Positions 21,028 to 30,251 of a stretch of DNA of 64,000 nt are shown piece by piece (the first letter of the stretch is position 1; each line of letters starts with the position of its first letter). Made by a program: the position numbers and the translations under genes. The notes under the pieces were generated by a model. It saw nothing but the letters and a program-made list of their open reading frames with translations. It was not told the origin of the DNA and made no database searches. This DNA is from Armatimonadota bacterium (GTDB lineage Bacteria > Armatimonadota > UBA10988), in contig JACRKZ010000138.1 in NCBI GenBank assembly GCA_016235455.1, positions 1 through 64,000 of the forward strand, read 5' to 3'.

Positions 21028-21909
21028 ATGTGGGCTCTGCTCGCGGTGATACTGCTCGCTACGCCTCCGAAGGCCCCGGAGCCGCCCGAGGCGCTGCTCC
21101 GCGCCGCCTTTGTGGCCGGCAGCCCGCGCCTTGACGGCGCGATCGAGGTGTTCACCGGCGAGCACATCTACGAGTACATGGACGGCGCGGGCGAGTTGCC
21201 GGTGGCTTGTGGCTACCGGCAACTCGCCGCGGCCAGGCTGGTCGACGCCGCGGGCCGCAAGCTGACCGCTGAGCTGATCCTCTGCCCCGGCCCGGCCGAG
21301 GCCTTCGGCATCTACAGCCTGCGTCGGCAGCCGGGCGAGGCCATTGTGCCGCTGTCGCATCTGGCGCGGCACCTGGATGGCGAACTGATCGGCTGGCGCG
21401 GGCCGTATTTCTGGGTCGTCTCGAGCCTGGCGCAGCCCGCGCCGTCCCAGGACGATCTGTTGGCCACGGCCAAGCTGATCGAGGCCCGCATCCCCGACGC
21501 CGGCGCCCTGCCCGACCTGCTTGGGCGGCTGCCCATCGCCGACCTCAAGCCCGACAGCGCGCGCTACTGCCACGGCAAGTTCGGGCTCGATACGTTCTGG
21601 TTCCGCCGCGACAACCTGCTCGGCCTGCCGCTGCCTAGTGATGGGAGACCGGTCGACGTGGAAGTCGCCGCCGCCCGCTACGAGAAGCCCGTCGGGCAGC
21701 TCATCGTGGCCCACTACCCGAGCGTCGAACTGGCCGCCGCAGCCCACGCGCGTTGGGCCGCAGCCAAGGAAGCACACGAACTGGCCGTGCTCGACGGGGC
21801 CTGGCTGGGCCTGGTGGTCGATGCCGCCAGCGAGGCCGATGCGGCGGTGCTGGCCGAGCGGCTGAAGGCGACGATGGCCAAGCCGGGACCGGCCTGGACC
21901 GAGGGCTGA
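21028..21909 (+). CDS. DUF6599-like exported protein
   Basis: 293 residues starting with a hydrophobic leader (MWALLAVILLATPP). The segment FTGEHIYEYMDGAGELPVACGYRQLAAARLVDA..FGIYSLRRQPGE matches what I recall of DUF6599, a family of uncharacterised periplasmic proteins. Membership is from memory of the YEYMDGAGELYL-type motif. It is co-transcribed with the DUF362 gene (3-nt gap), so the two are likely to act in one process. No catalytic motif is recognisable. Confidence 0.65.
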   Translation: MWALLAVILLATPPKAPEPPEALLRAAFVAGSPRLDGAIEVFTGEHIYEYMDGAGELPVACGYRQLAAARLVDAAGRKLTAELILCPGPAEAFGIYSLRRQPGEAIVPLSHLARHLDGELIGWRGPYFWVVSSLAQPAPSQDDLLATAKLIEARIPDAGALPDLLGRLPIADLKPDSARYCHGKFGLDTFWFRRDNLLGLPLPSDGRPVDVEVAAARYEKPVGQLIVAHYPSVELAAAAHARWAAAKEAHELAVLDGAWLGLVVDAASEADAAVLAERLKATMAKPGPAWTEG

Positions 21910-21948
21910 CGTGGCCGGGCGGCGGCCAGCGATGCCAGGCCGAAGGGC

Positions 21949-22143
21949 ATGGACGCCAACGTGCTCATCATCATCGAGCCAGGCAAGCGCGGGGGCCGAC
22001 CGTGCGTTCGTGGCCAGCGCATCGCCGTGGCCGATGTGCTGGGCAGGCTGGCCGCCGGCATGGGCGAGGCGGAGATAGTCGACGACTTTCCCGAACTGAC
22101 CGTCGAGGACATCCGGGCGTGCCTGGCCTTCGCGGCCGGATGA
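21949..22143 (+). CDS. DUF433 protein (orphan antitoxin-like)
   Basis: 64 residues matching DUF433, a short helix-turn-helix family often acting as antitoxin to a DUF5615 PIN-like toxin. Pattern: GGRPCVRGQRIAVADVLGRLAAGMGEAEIVDDFPELTVEDIRACLAFAAG. The 130 nt downstream up to the P-type ATPase stop shows no DUF5615-like frame, so the partner is missing or elsewhere. Confidence 0.85.
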   Translation: MDANVLIIIEPGKRGGRPCVRGQRIAVADVLGRLAAGMGEAEIVDDFPELTVEDIRACLAFAAG

Positions 22144-22272
22144 GGTGGTCCGGTAACGTCCCACGTCGCCGCCAATGCCCCGACTGGGAGCGCCAAGCGC
22201 CAGCAGCCTGCTCACAAGCCGGAAGAGGCGATGGCGACTCACATAGCAGGTGGACCATGGAACGGGGGCAGG

Positions 22273-25014
22273 TCACACGCCCTGGCCGCGCGACCGCCAC
22301 GATCTCGATTGCAGCGCCTTCTGCGCCTCCACCATGAGGCCTGCGGCGAGACTGACCACGAGCACCCACACCCACTCGATCTGGCCGACCGGAGCGGTCA
22401 GGAAGATGGTGTTCATGAGGGGCGCGTAGCTGAACAGGAGTTGCAGCGCGATCATGATCGCCACACCGACGAGCACGGACGGGTTGGAGGAGATGCCGAC
22501 GGCCCAGAGCGGACGGTGGAGCGACCGGCAGTTGAACAGGTAGGCGATCTCGATGCCGACGATGGCGTTGACCGCAAGCGTGCGGGCCACCGCTACGTCG
22601 CGGCCCGCATGGATGGCGACTTCATAGAGACCGAAGGCGCCGGTCAGCATCAGCACGCCCACCAGGGCCACGCGGGCCACCAGGTCGCGCGTCAGCAACG
22701 GCGCATCGGGCGCGCGCGGCGGGCGGCTCATCAGGCCCGGCTCGCGGGGCTCCAGGGCCAGCACCAGGCCCAGCACGCCGGCGGTCACCGTGTTGATCCA
22801 CAGGATCTGCACCGGTAGAATAGGCAGTGCGATGCCCAGCACGATGGCCAGCAAGAGGATCAGCCCCTGGCCCAGGTTGGTCGGCAAGGCCCAGACGATG
22901 ATCTTCATCAGGTTGTCGAAGACGCCCCGACCCTCCTCGACGGCGGCCTCGATGGTGGCGAAGTTGTCGTCGGTCAGCACCATGTCGGCAGCCTCCTTGG
23001 CCACCTCGGTGCCGGCGATGCCCATGGCGATACCGATATCGGCCTGCTTGAGCGCCGGGCCGTCGTTGACGCCGTCGCCCGTCATGGCAACGACATTGCC
23101 GCGCGCCTGAAGCGCCTCCACCAGGCGCAGCTTCTGCTCGGGCGAGACCCGCGCGAAGACGGCCACCTCAGCGGCGGCCTCGACCAACTGGGTGTCGCTC
23201 AGGGCCGCCAGCTGGTGGCCTGCCAGCACATGCGGCCGGGCCTCGGCCGGCACGTCCGGTGCCACTCCCAGCCCCACCTGAGCGGCGATGGCCGCGGCGG
23301 TGAGCGGATGGTCACCCGTGATCATCTTGACCTGAATGCCGGCTTCGCGGCAGGCACGCAGCGCCGCGATGACCTCCGCTCGCGGCGGGTCGATGATGGC
23401 CTGCACACCAAGGAACACGAGCCCGCTGGCCACGTCATCATGCGACAGTGTGGCAGTGCTCGGTGCAGCGGCCTTCCTGGCCAAGGCCAGCACCCGCAGT
23501 CCCTCAGCCGCCAGCTGGTCAGCCTCGGCCCGCACCTGCTCAGCGTTCAGGGCGTCCTCCACGCCGTTCTCACCAAGCGCTCGGTCGCAGCGCGCCAGCA
23601 CGACCTCCAGCGCGCCCTTGACATAGGCCACCCGGGTCCCCTGCTCGTCGGCGGTGTGCAGGGTGGCCATGTACTGATGCTGCGAGTCGAACGGGACAGC
23701 GTCAAGACGGGGCGACTCGCCGCGCAGCGACACGAGGTCCAGCCCCGCCTTGGCTGCCACCACCAGCAACGCTATCTCCGTCGGGTCGCCGTGTGCCTGC
23801 CATTGGCCCTCCTCGCGCACCAGCTCCGCATCGTTGCAGAGCAGCCCGGCCACGAGGCATTCCCGCAGCGCCGGGCCAAGGGTGTCGGTTGCCAGGACGC
23901 CGCTCTCATGGCGCAGGTCGCCGTTGGGCTCGTAACCAGCCCCGGTCACCCGGTATGGTCGCCCACCGGCGATGACCCGTTGCGTGGTCATCTGGTTCTG
24001 GGTCAGCGTGCCCGTCTTGTCGGAGCAGATGACGGTGGCGCCGCCCAGTGTCTCGACGGCGGGCAGACGACGAATGATGGCTCGGCGCCGCGCCATGCGG
24101 GCCACGCCGATGGCCAGCGTCACGGTCAGTGCTGCCGGCAGTCCCTCGGGGATCATAGCCACCGCCAGAGCCACTGCGGCGGTGAAGGTGTCCAGCGCGG
24201 GCTGGCCGCGCAGGAGACCGACCGCGAAAGTCAGGCCAGCGAGGGCCAGCACCGCGTAGAGGATCACGCGCGTGAAGGCCGCGATGCGCGCGGTCAGCGG
24301 CGTCTGCAGGTCTGCGGCGGCGGTGATCAACTGAGAGATGCGGCCGACCTCGGTGCCGTCACCCGTGGCCACCACGACGGCCAGCCCCTGGCCGTAGGTG
24401 ACCAGAGTCGAGGCATAGAGCATCGTTCTGCGCTCGGCCAGCGCGAGCTCGGCGGGCAGGCGATCCTCGCCATCCTTGGTGACCGGGGCGGACTCGCCGG
24501 TCAGCGCCGCCTCGGCCACTTGCAGGTCGCGCGACCGCACCAGGCGGAGGTCGGCCGGCACCTTGTCGCCGGCCTGGATCTCGACCACATCGCCCGGCAC
24601 CAACTCCGCCGCCGACAGGCGCAGGCGCTCGCCGGCTCGCAGCACGGTCGCCTCGGTAGTCATCGACTGCGCCAGGGCCTCGATGGCCTTCTCGGCCTTG
24701 GCCTCCTGCACGTAGCCGATGACCGCGTTGATGAGCACCACGGCCAGGATGATCACCGCGTCGACCGGGTCCTTGATGAGCGCCGTGATGGCACTGGAGC
24801 CCAGCAGCACGATGATGAGCGGGTTGCGGAACTGGGCCGCGAACCGCGTGAGCCGGCTGGGGCCGCGCCGCGGTGAGATCTCGTTGCGGCCGAAGTGCTG
24901 CTGGCGACGCCGCACCTCGAACTGGTCGAGCCCCGTCCCCGCGGTCGTGTCGAGCAGCTCGAGCACGGCCTCGGCCGACAGATGGTGCCAGTGCCGTTCC
25001 AGCAATGTCTGCAT
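22273..25014 (-). CDS. P2-type cation-transporting ATPase, atypical ion site
   Basis: 913-residue ion pump of the inner membrane. N-terminal cation ATPase domain (HHLSAEAVLELLDTTAGTGLDQFEVRRRQQHFGRNEI), actuator LTGESAPVTKDG, M4 VAMIPEGLPAALTVTLAIG, phosphorylation site CSDKTGTLTQNQMTT, nucleotide domain VAYVKGALEVVL, hinge MTGDGVNDGPALKQADIGIAMG. Length and domain order fit the SERCA/PMA1-like P2 pumps. Compared with SERCA, M5 reads NLGQG (Glu771 is Gln) and M6 WINTVTAG (Asp800 is Ala), while M4 Glu309 is kept. Two acidic calcium ligands are therefore absent, so calcium specificity should not be assumed. Confidence 0.9.
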   Translation of the reverse strand: MQTLLERHWHHLSAEAVLELLDTTAGTGLDQFEVRRRQQHFGRNEISPRRGPSRLTRFAAQFRNPLIIVLLGSSAITALIKDPVDAVIILAVVLINAVIGYVQEAKAEKAIEALAQSMTTEATVLRAGERLRLSAAELVPGDVVEIQAGDKVPADLRLVRSRDLQVAEAALTGESAPVTKDGEDRLPAELALAERRTMLYASTLVTYGQGLAVVVATGDGTEVGRISQLITAAADLQTPLTARIAAFTRVILYAVLALAGLTFAVGLLRGQPALDTFTAAVALAVAMIPEGLPAALTVTLAIGVARMARRRAIIRRLPAVETLGGATVICSDKTGTLTQNQMTTQRVIAGGRPYRVTGAGYEPNGDLRHESGVLATDTLGPALRECLVAGLLCNDAELVREEGQWQAHGDPTEIALLVVAAKAGLDLVSLRGESPRLDAVPFDSQHQYMATLHTADEQGTRVAYVKGALEVVLARCDRALGENGVEDALNAEQVRAEADQLAAEGLRVLALARKAAAPSTATLSHDDVASGLVFLGVQAIIDPPRAEVIAALRACREAGIQVKMITGDHPLTAAAIAAQVGLGVAPDVPAEARPHVLAGHQLAALSDTQLVEAAAEVAVFARVSPEQKLRLVEALQARGNVVAMTGDGVNDGPALKQADIGIAMGIAGTEVAKEAADMVLTDDNFATIEAAVEEGRGVFDNLMKIIVWALPTNLGQGLILLLAIVLGIALPILPVQILWINTVTAGVLGLVLALEPREPGLMSRPPRAPDAPLLTRDLVARVALVGVLMLTGAFGLYEVAIHAGRDVAVARTLAVNAIVGIEIAYLFNCRSLHRPLWAVGISSNPSVLVGVAIMIALQLLFSYAPLMNTIFLTAPVGQIEWVWVLVVSLAAGLMVEAQKALQSRSWRSRGQGV

Positions 25015-25142
25015 CGAGTGCCCTTTCGTCTGGCAAGGTAGACTTCGGGGGCGTGCGGATTACACCGACCACGCGCTACTCCGCCGGGCCCAGGCGACCT
25101 CGATCGGCCCGTGCGGGTGTGGCCAGACGCCGCTCGCCAAGG

Positions 25143-25632
25143 TCAGTTGGTCGGTGCCGGCGCGACGCGGAACCGATCGAAGGTGCCCGGCCCGGGGAAG
25201 CTGACCCCCAGCCTGTAGCGCGACAGGTACCGGGTGGGCGCGGCCTACCAGGCATGGCAGCGGCTGGCGCCCTCGCTGTCCACGAAGTACACCCAGCAGG
25301 CCCAGGCGCCGGCGTCCGACATGCGGCCCCAGCCCAAGCGGATGAGTTCCAGTGCCGTCGGCCAGCCCTCGGGCCGTGTGCAGAGCGCGCCGAGTGCATC
25401 TCAAGCGAAGCACGAGGTGGTCCAGCAGCCGCAGTGTCGGCTTGCCGCCGCGCAACACCGCGCGGTCGGTGGCCAGTTCGCCCTTGGCGCCGGGGAACTC
25501 CCTGCCGTTGCCAAACTCCCTGCCCTGCGCGGGGTCGTCTGGCGCCACCACCGGCACGGGCTCCTGGGCCCAAGCGGCAACCGCCAGCAGCGACAGACAG
25601 AGCCAGAGAGCGAGCCGCGGTCGGCAGGTCAT
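25143..25632 (-). pseudogene. Frameshifted remnant of a secreted protein
   Basis: The minus-strand ATG at 25632 (GAGGGG site) encodes a good signal peptide (MTCRPRLALWLCLSLLAVAAWAQEPVPVV) and GREFPGAKGELATDRAVLRGGKPTLRLL. After about 25430 the protein-like sequence continues in another frame: PEGWPTALELIRLGWGRMSDAGAWACWVYFVDSEGASRCHAW, an in-frame TAG (25245-25247), then TRYLSRYRLGVSFPGPGTFDRFRVAPAPTN and stop at 25143. At least one frameshift plus one nonsense codon separate parts of one former gene. The family was not recognised; the tail looks like a beta-sandwich carbohydrate-binding domain. Confidence 0.75.
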
Positions 25633-25762
25633 GACCGTTCCCCTCAGTAACCGGAGGCCGAGTTCGTAGTTCGGCCTTCGGGCGGCCCTCCCAACGGCCA
25701 GGGCCATGGGGCACACCGCCTCAAAGCGGAGCTGCGACCCGGCCCTACGGGGCACTCGGCGG

Positions 25763-26746
25763 CTACGCCACTTCGACGCGCTCGATGCGGATCTTGGCGG
25801 GGTCGGCGATGCCCAGGCCCAGATCGGCGGCCAGCTTGATGTACGCCGGCGGCCGGCCGACGCGTGCCAGGGGCCGCAGCCCGGCTTCCTTGCGCAAGTC
25901 CTCGATCAACTGCGTGCCGACGGTGTCGTGCGCCACCGGGTCCAGCGCCAGCAGGATTAGGTCCAGGTCACGCCGTGCGTCGGGCTTGTTGGACGGTCCG
26001 CCATCGATGACGACCGTGGTCGCGTCGCAAACCACCAGCCGATGTTTGGTGCGCAGCGCGGGGATGCTGTTCAGGTCGGCGATGGCCTGGCAGATGCCGG
26101 GCCCGTGCAACTTCCAGGGCTCGTTGATCGAGCCGAAGTGGTTCTTCAGCGCGGCGGTGATACCCGCCAGGTTGTGGTCCTTGAGGATGGGCAGCGAGAC
26201 CAGCGCCGTGGCGTGGCTGGTGGTCAACGTACTGAGCTTCTGGGTCACCGTGCCCTGGATTGTCGGCTCGGCATCGTGGCCATAGCCGGCGGAGTTGGTG
26301 GCCACCACGCGGTAGCCCGCGGGGTTGGCGCCCACCAGGTAGCCGGCGCCCGACAACTCACGCTCCGAGCGCTCCCAGACCAGGCACTTGTCGCCCGGCA
26401 CGCCCGCGCTCATCACCCCGCGTGCGACGGCATCGGCCACGTCGGTACGGGTACTTATGGCCGAAGCCAGGCAGTTGACCTTCAGGGCCACGGTATCATC
26501 GGCCCGAAACAGCGACTTCCAGGCGTCGGCGCCGTCCTTGCCGGTCAGCTTGGCCAGGCCGGCAGCGACCATCTTGGCCACCTTCGCCGCGCGCTGGTCG
26601 ACGGCCAGCGCGGCCACGCCGGGGCAGTGCACGGCCACCACGACCGCCTCGTCGGCCGCGTCGGCACGGCCGGCCAGGCTCGCCGCGACGCTCGCGGCGG
26701 CCACGCCGGCCATGAATCCACGCCGGTCCACGGATTGCTGCACCAT
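25763..26746 (-). CDS. Tat-exported DUF362-family protein (canonical)
   Basis: 327 residues with a twin-arginine signal (DRRGFMAGVAAASVAASLAGRADA). It has the DUF362 hallmarks: RADDTVALKVNCLAS (VxxKxN), CLVWERSERELSGAGY, LPILKDHNLAGITAALKNHFGSI, VVCDATTVVIDGGPSNKP and LLALDPVAHDTVGTQLIEDLR. Start ATG 26746 has GAGGAGA upstream; the track start at 26827 would bury the Tat motif. It is paralogous to the gene at 20119 but keeps motifs that the other has lost. Function unknown. The HD gene lies 20 nt upstream on the same strand. Confidence 0.87.
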   Translation of the reverse strand: MVQQSVDRRGFMAGVAAASVAASLAGRADAADEAVVVAVHCPGVAALAVDQRAAKVAKMVAAGLAKLTGKDGADAWKSLFRADDTVALKVNCLASAISTRTDVADAVARGVMSAGVPGDKCLVWERSERELSGAGYLVGANPAGYRVVATNSAGYGHDAEPTIQGTVTQKLSTLTTSHATALVSLPILKDHNLAGITAALKNHFGSINEPWKLHGPGICQAIADLNSIPALRTKHRLVVCDATTVVIDGGPSNKPDARRDLDLILLALDPVAHDTVGTQLIEDLRKEAGLRPLARVGRPPAYIKLAADLGLGIADPAKIRIERVEVA

Positions 26747-26765
26747 TTGCTGCTCTCCTCGTCTG

Positions 26766-27314
26766 CTACAAACCCAGCTTGGCGGCGATGGGTTCCATCG
26801 CCGCAATACAGAAAGCAATGTGCGCATCCAGGTCGACAGCCAGGTCGGCCGTGCCGTCGACGATGTCCTCGCGACTGACCGCCGCGGCGAAGGCCTTGTC
26901 CTTCAGCTTCTTGCGCACGCTCTTGGGCATCATGCCGCCCAACCGCTCGGGCCGCATGAGCGCCACGGCGGTGATGAACCCGGCCAACTCGTCACAGGCA
27001 AACAGCATCTTCTCCAACCGCGTCTCACGGCTCACGCCGGTGTGCCGCGCGTGCGACGCCACGGCCCGACAGATGACCTCGTCCACGCCCATGCCGCGCA
27101 GGATCTCGACGCCCTTCTGAGGGTGCTCGTCCAGCGTCGGATGCCGCTCCCAGTCGAAGTCGTGCAGCAGGCCGACCGTCTCCCACAGGTCTGCATCCTC
27201 GCCCTCGGCCACCGCCGCCGCGCGCAGACACGCCGCGACCGCCTCGCCGTGGCGGCGCAAGTTCTCGTTCTGGACCCATTCGTACATCAGGGCTCGGGCC
27301 TGGTCGGGGCTCAT
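26766..27314 (-). CDS. HD-domain phosphohydrolase
   Basis: 182 residues. The metal-binding pattern of the HD superfamily is visible: LRRHGEAVAAC (first His), VGLLHDFDWERHP (HD), ASHARHTG (His) and ACDELAGF (Asp). Such small HDIG-type proteins hydrolyse phosphate esters, often of nucleotides; substrate is unknown here. The real start is ATG 27314 (GGAG site); the 1426-aa track frame that contains it is otherwise antisense to the DUF2961 gene. It precedes the DUF362 gene by 20 nt, probably in one transcript. Confidence 0.88.
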   Translation of the reverse strand: MSPDQARALMYEWVQNENLRRHGEAVAACLRAAAVAEGEDADLWETVGLLHDFDWERHPTLDEHPQKGVEILRGMGVDEVICRAVASHARHTGVSRETRLEKMLFACDELAGFITAVALMRPERLGGMMPKSVRKKLKDKAFAAAVSREDIVDGTADLAVDLDAHIAFCIAAMEPIAAKLGL

Positions 27315-27416
27315 GCGTCGGTCTCCACGGGCCACATTGAACGTGGGTGGCGGAAGTCCTGCCCGGTGGCAGGAGAAGCCCTGACCCAACCGAACTACGC
27401 CCCGTGGAGATTCGCT

Positions 27417-30245
27417 ATGCGTCGGCATCTTCTGCTCGTGCTGCTGCTGGCCGGGTGCGCTGTGGGCCGCACCTTGACCTACACCGACCTGCTTGGCCAG
27501 ATGACCGACCTTGACCGGCTGACGCGGCTGCAGCCCGGCGTGAAGTCCGGCCAGTGCTCCTCGTGGGACCGCGCCGAGACCGAGCGCTGGGCGCCCAACG
27601 GCGATTGCGGACAGTACCTGCGCGTGGAACCCAACGGCGAAGCGGTCATGGCCGACCTCAAGGGTCCCGGCTGCGTGTTCCGCCTCTGGTCGGCCAACCC
27701 GCAAGGCAAGATCCGGTTCTACCTCGACGGCGCCGCCACCCCCAGCTATGAGTTCGACCACAACGAGCTGTACCAGGGCAAGACCGCCCCGTTCATCAAA
27801 CCGCTGGCCTGGCAGCGCGAGCCGGGCCGGGCCTCCGACCTCTACTTCCCCATTCCGTACCGCCACAGCCTGAAGATCACGGCCTCGGAAAAGATCAACC
27901 AGTACTACTGCGTCAACTACCAGACCTACCCCGAGGGCTGGCTGGTGCCGACCTTCCGCCTGCCGCTGAGCGCCGACGAGCAGCGTGCCGTGGACAAGGT
28001 GGCCCGAGCCTGGGCCGCGCCGGGCACCGACCCCAAGGCGCCACGCCGCGGTGCGCAGAGCAAGAGGCTGACCATCGAACTGCCGCCGGGACAGACCGCG
28101 CGGCTGGCCGAACTGGCCGGGCCCGGCGAGATCCGCGCGCTGCGCATCAAAGTCGACTGCGAGCAGCGCGACTGGCCGCGCAAGCTCGTGCTGCAGGGCA
28201 CCTGGGACGCCGCGCCGTGGCCGCAGGTGCTCAGCCCGATGGGCGCGTTCTTCGGCTTCGACTGGCAGGCGCCCGAGTACGGCGCGCTGCCCATGGGCTG
28301 CCTCGGCGGCGAGTCCTACTGCTTCTTCACCATGCCCTTTGGCAAGTCGGCCTCGCTGCGGCTGACCAGCCACCTGGCCAGGCCGGCGCTGATCACCTAC
28401 GAGGTGCTCTGGGCGCCACAGCCCATGGCCGACGACTCCTGCTACTTCTATGCTCGCTGGCGCCACGCCCGCAACGCGACGACCTTCGACTGGCCGTTCG
28501 TCGAGACCGCCGGCCACGGCACGCTGGTCGGCACGTCGCTCCAGATCAACCATCCCACCCCCGGCTGGTGGGGTGAAGGCGACGAGAAGGTCTGGGCCGA
28601 CGACGAGGACCAGTTCCCCCCATGGATCGGCACCGGCTCGGAGGACTACTTCGGCGATGCCTGGGGCATCCGCTACCTGCCCGGCCCGAGCTGGGGCTGC
28701 AGCCGGCAAGAAGGCAACCAGACCTGCTGCTATCGCTGGCACCTGCTGGACAACATTCCCTTTGCCAAGCGCCTGCGCATGACCATCGAGAACTACGGGC
28801 CCAACGGCCAGTGGGGCGGCCCCAGCGAGTACGAGTACAACAGCGTGGGCTACTGGTACCAGCAGGAGCTGGTGCCGCCGTTCGAGCAACTGCGCGACCG
28901 CACCTACATCGGCGGCGTCAAGCCCGGCGACAAGCCAAGCCCACAGGCCTACAACCCCGACCTGTTCCGCGCGCCGTCCGAGGACGACCTGCACTGTCTC
29001 GGCCTGGCCGAGCCCGGCTGCGTTGAAGCCGAGACACTGCTCAAACCCGCGGTCGATGCGGGGCGCGCCAGGATCATCAGCGACGTCGACCGCCCGCGGC
29101 CCTTCAACGTCGAGCAGGCGGTGGATTTCGGCACGGTCAAGGCCGGCGACGTGCTCGGCGAGTTCGGCCTCGACGTGCCGGCCGACGGCGTGTATCAGCC
29201 GACCGTTGTGGTGGGCGAAGAGACCACCGCCAGGCTCTGCCTGTCGACGCCCGACACGACTCCCGCTAGCGACGAGGCGCGCCCGCAGCCGTGGTTGCGC
29301 GTGCTGCCGCCGGTGTTGTTGACCAAGGGCAGCGCGAGCTTGCGCCTCACCGCGCTCACCGCCGGCCTCGCGGTCGTCGACGCGGTGCGCCTGGCGCCCG
29401 TGCCGCGCGAACTCGACGCCATGGAGGCCGAGGATCAGACCGTGGTCGCCAGCACCGGCGGCGGCGAGGCGCCGCGGCCCAGCCAGCCCATGCTCGGCCC
29501 CAGCGGCGGCCGCATCCTCGAATGGCACGGCGACCTCGGCGCGAGCCTGACGCTGCGCCTGGCCAAGCCGGCCGAGGAGGCCTACGTGCTGGGGGTCAAG
29601 CCCATGAGAGGGCCCGGCGCCGGCGTCTTGCAGGCCTTCGTCGGCGGCAAGGCCATCGGCCCGCGCTTCGACCTGTATGCACCCGAGAAGGGCGTTGGCC
29701 CGGCCGTCTTGCCGCTGGGTATGGTGCCCCGCGGTTGCGCCGAGGTCGAGTTGCGCCTGGTCGACAGGAATCCGGCGGCCACATCGGTCCACTGCGGGCT
29801 CGACTACTTCCGCTGGGAGCCCAAGATCCTGCATCCCGACAGCGCGCCCGGTCTGGTGGCCACGGTCACCGGGCTGCACGCCTGCCAGTACCGCATCCAG
29901 AACTTGGGTGACCGCTTCATCGGCAACCATCACCTGTGGTTGCAGCCGTGCGACAACAACGCCGTGCTGGAGATCGCCCTGGACGTGCCCGAGACTCGCG
30001 TCTACAAGCTCGCCCTCCGCCTGACCACCTCGTGGGACTATGCCAAGGTGCAGCCCTCGCTGGACAACAAAGACCTGGGCGAACCGGTTGACTGCTACAC
30101 GCTCACCGTCGAGCAGACTCCCGAGGTCGATCTGGGCAGCCACGAACTGACCGCCGGCCGGCACTACGTCAAGCTCAAGGCCGCCGGCCACAACGCCAAG
30201 TCGGCAGGCTACCTGATGGGCTTGGACTACCTGTCGGTCAAGTAG
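27417..30245 (+). CDS. DUF2961-family lipoprotein, putative glycan-active
   Basis: 942 residues. The signal MRRHLLLVLLLAGCAVG contains a lipobox (LAGC), so membrane anchoring by lipid is likely. The N-terminal DUF2961 region (about 20-480) has SSWDRAETERWAPNGDCGQYLRVE, GPGCVFRLWSANPQGKIRFYLDG and WIGTGSEDYFGDAWG, the family's hallmark. Some characterised DUF2961 proteins are glycoside hydrolases acting on fructans or arabinans, but I cannot assign a substrate. The rest (about 500-942) carries several beta domains with carbohydrate-binding flavour. ATG 27417 has a GTGGAG site; upstream parts of the track frame are antisense to the HD gene. Confidence 0.82.
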   Translation: MRRHLLLVLLLAGCAVGRTLTYTDLLGQMTDLDRLTRLQPGVKSGQCSSWDRAETERWAPNGDCGQYLRVEPNGEAVMADLKGPGCVFRLWSANPQGKIRFYLDGAATPSYEFDHNELYQGKTAPFIKPLAWQREPGRASDLYFPIPYRHSLKITASEKINQYYCVNYQTYPEGWLVPTFRLPLSADEQRAVDKVARAWAAPGTDPKAPRRGAQSKRLTIELPPGQTARLAELAGPGEIRALRIKVDCEQRDWPRKLVLQGTWDAAPWPQVLSPMGAFFGFDWQAPEYGALPMGCLGGESYCFFTMPFGKSASLRLTSHLARPALITYEVLWAPQPMADDSCYFYARWRHARNATTFDWPFVETAGHGTLVGTSLQINHPTPGWWGEGDEKVWADDEDQFPPWIGTGSEDYFGDAWGIRYLPGPSWGCSRQEGNQTCCYRWHLLDNIPFAKRLRMTIENYGPNGQWGGPSEYEYNSVGYWYQQELVPPFEQLRDRTYIGGVKPGDKPSPQAYNPDLFRAPSEDDLHCLGLAEPGCVEAETLLKPAVDAGRARIISDVDRPRPFNVEQAVDFGTVKAGDVLGEFGLDVPADGVYQPTVVVGEETTARLCLSTPDTTPASDEARPQPWLRVLPPVLLTKGSASLRLTALTAGLAVVDAVRLAPVPRELDAMEAEDQTVVASTGGGEAPRPSQPMLGPSGGRILEWHGDLGASLTLRLAKPAEEAYVLGVKPMRGPGAGVLQAFVGGKAIGPRFDLYAPEKGVGPAVLPLGMVPRGCAEVELRLVDRNPAATSVHCGLDYFRWEPKILHPDSAPGLVATVTGLHACQYRIQNLGDRFIGNHHLWLQPCDNNAVLEIALDVPETRVYKLALRLTTSWDYAKVQPSLDNKDLGEPVDCYTLTVEQTPEVDLGSHELTAGRHYVKLKAAGHNAKSAGYLMGLDYLSVK

Positions 30246-30251
30246 GCTGCG

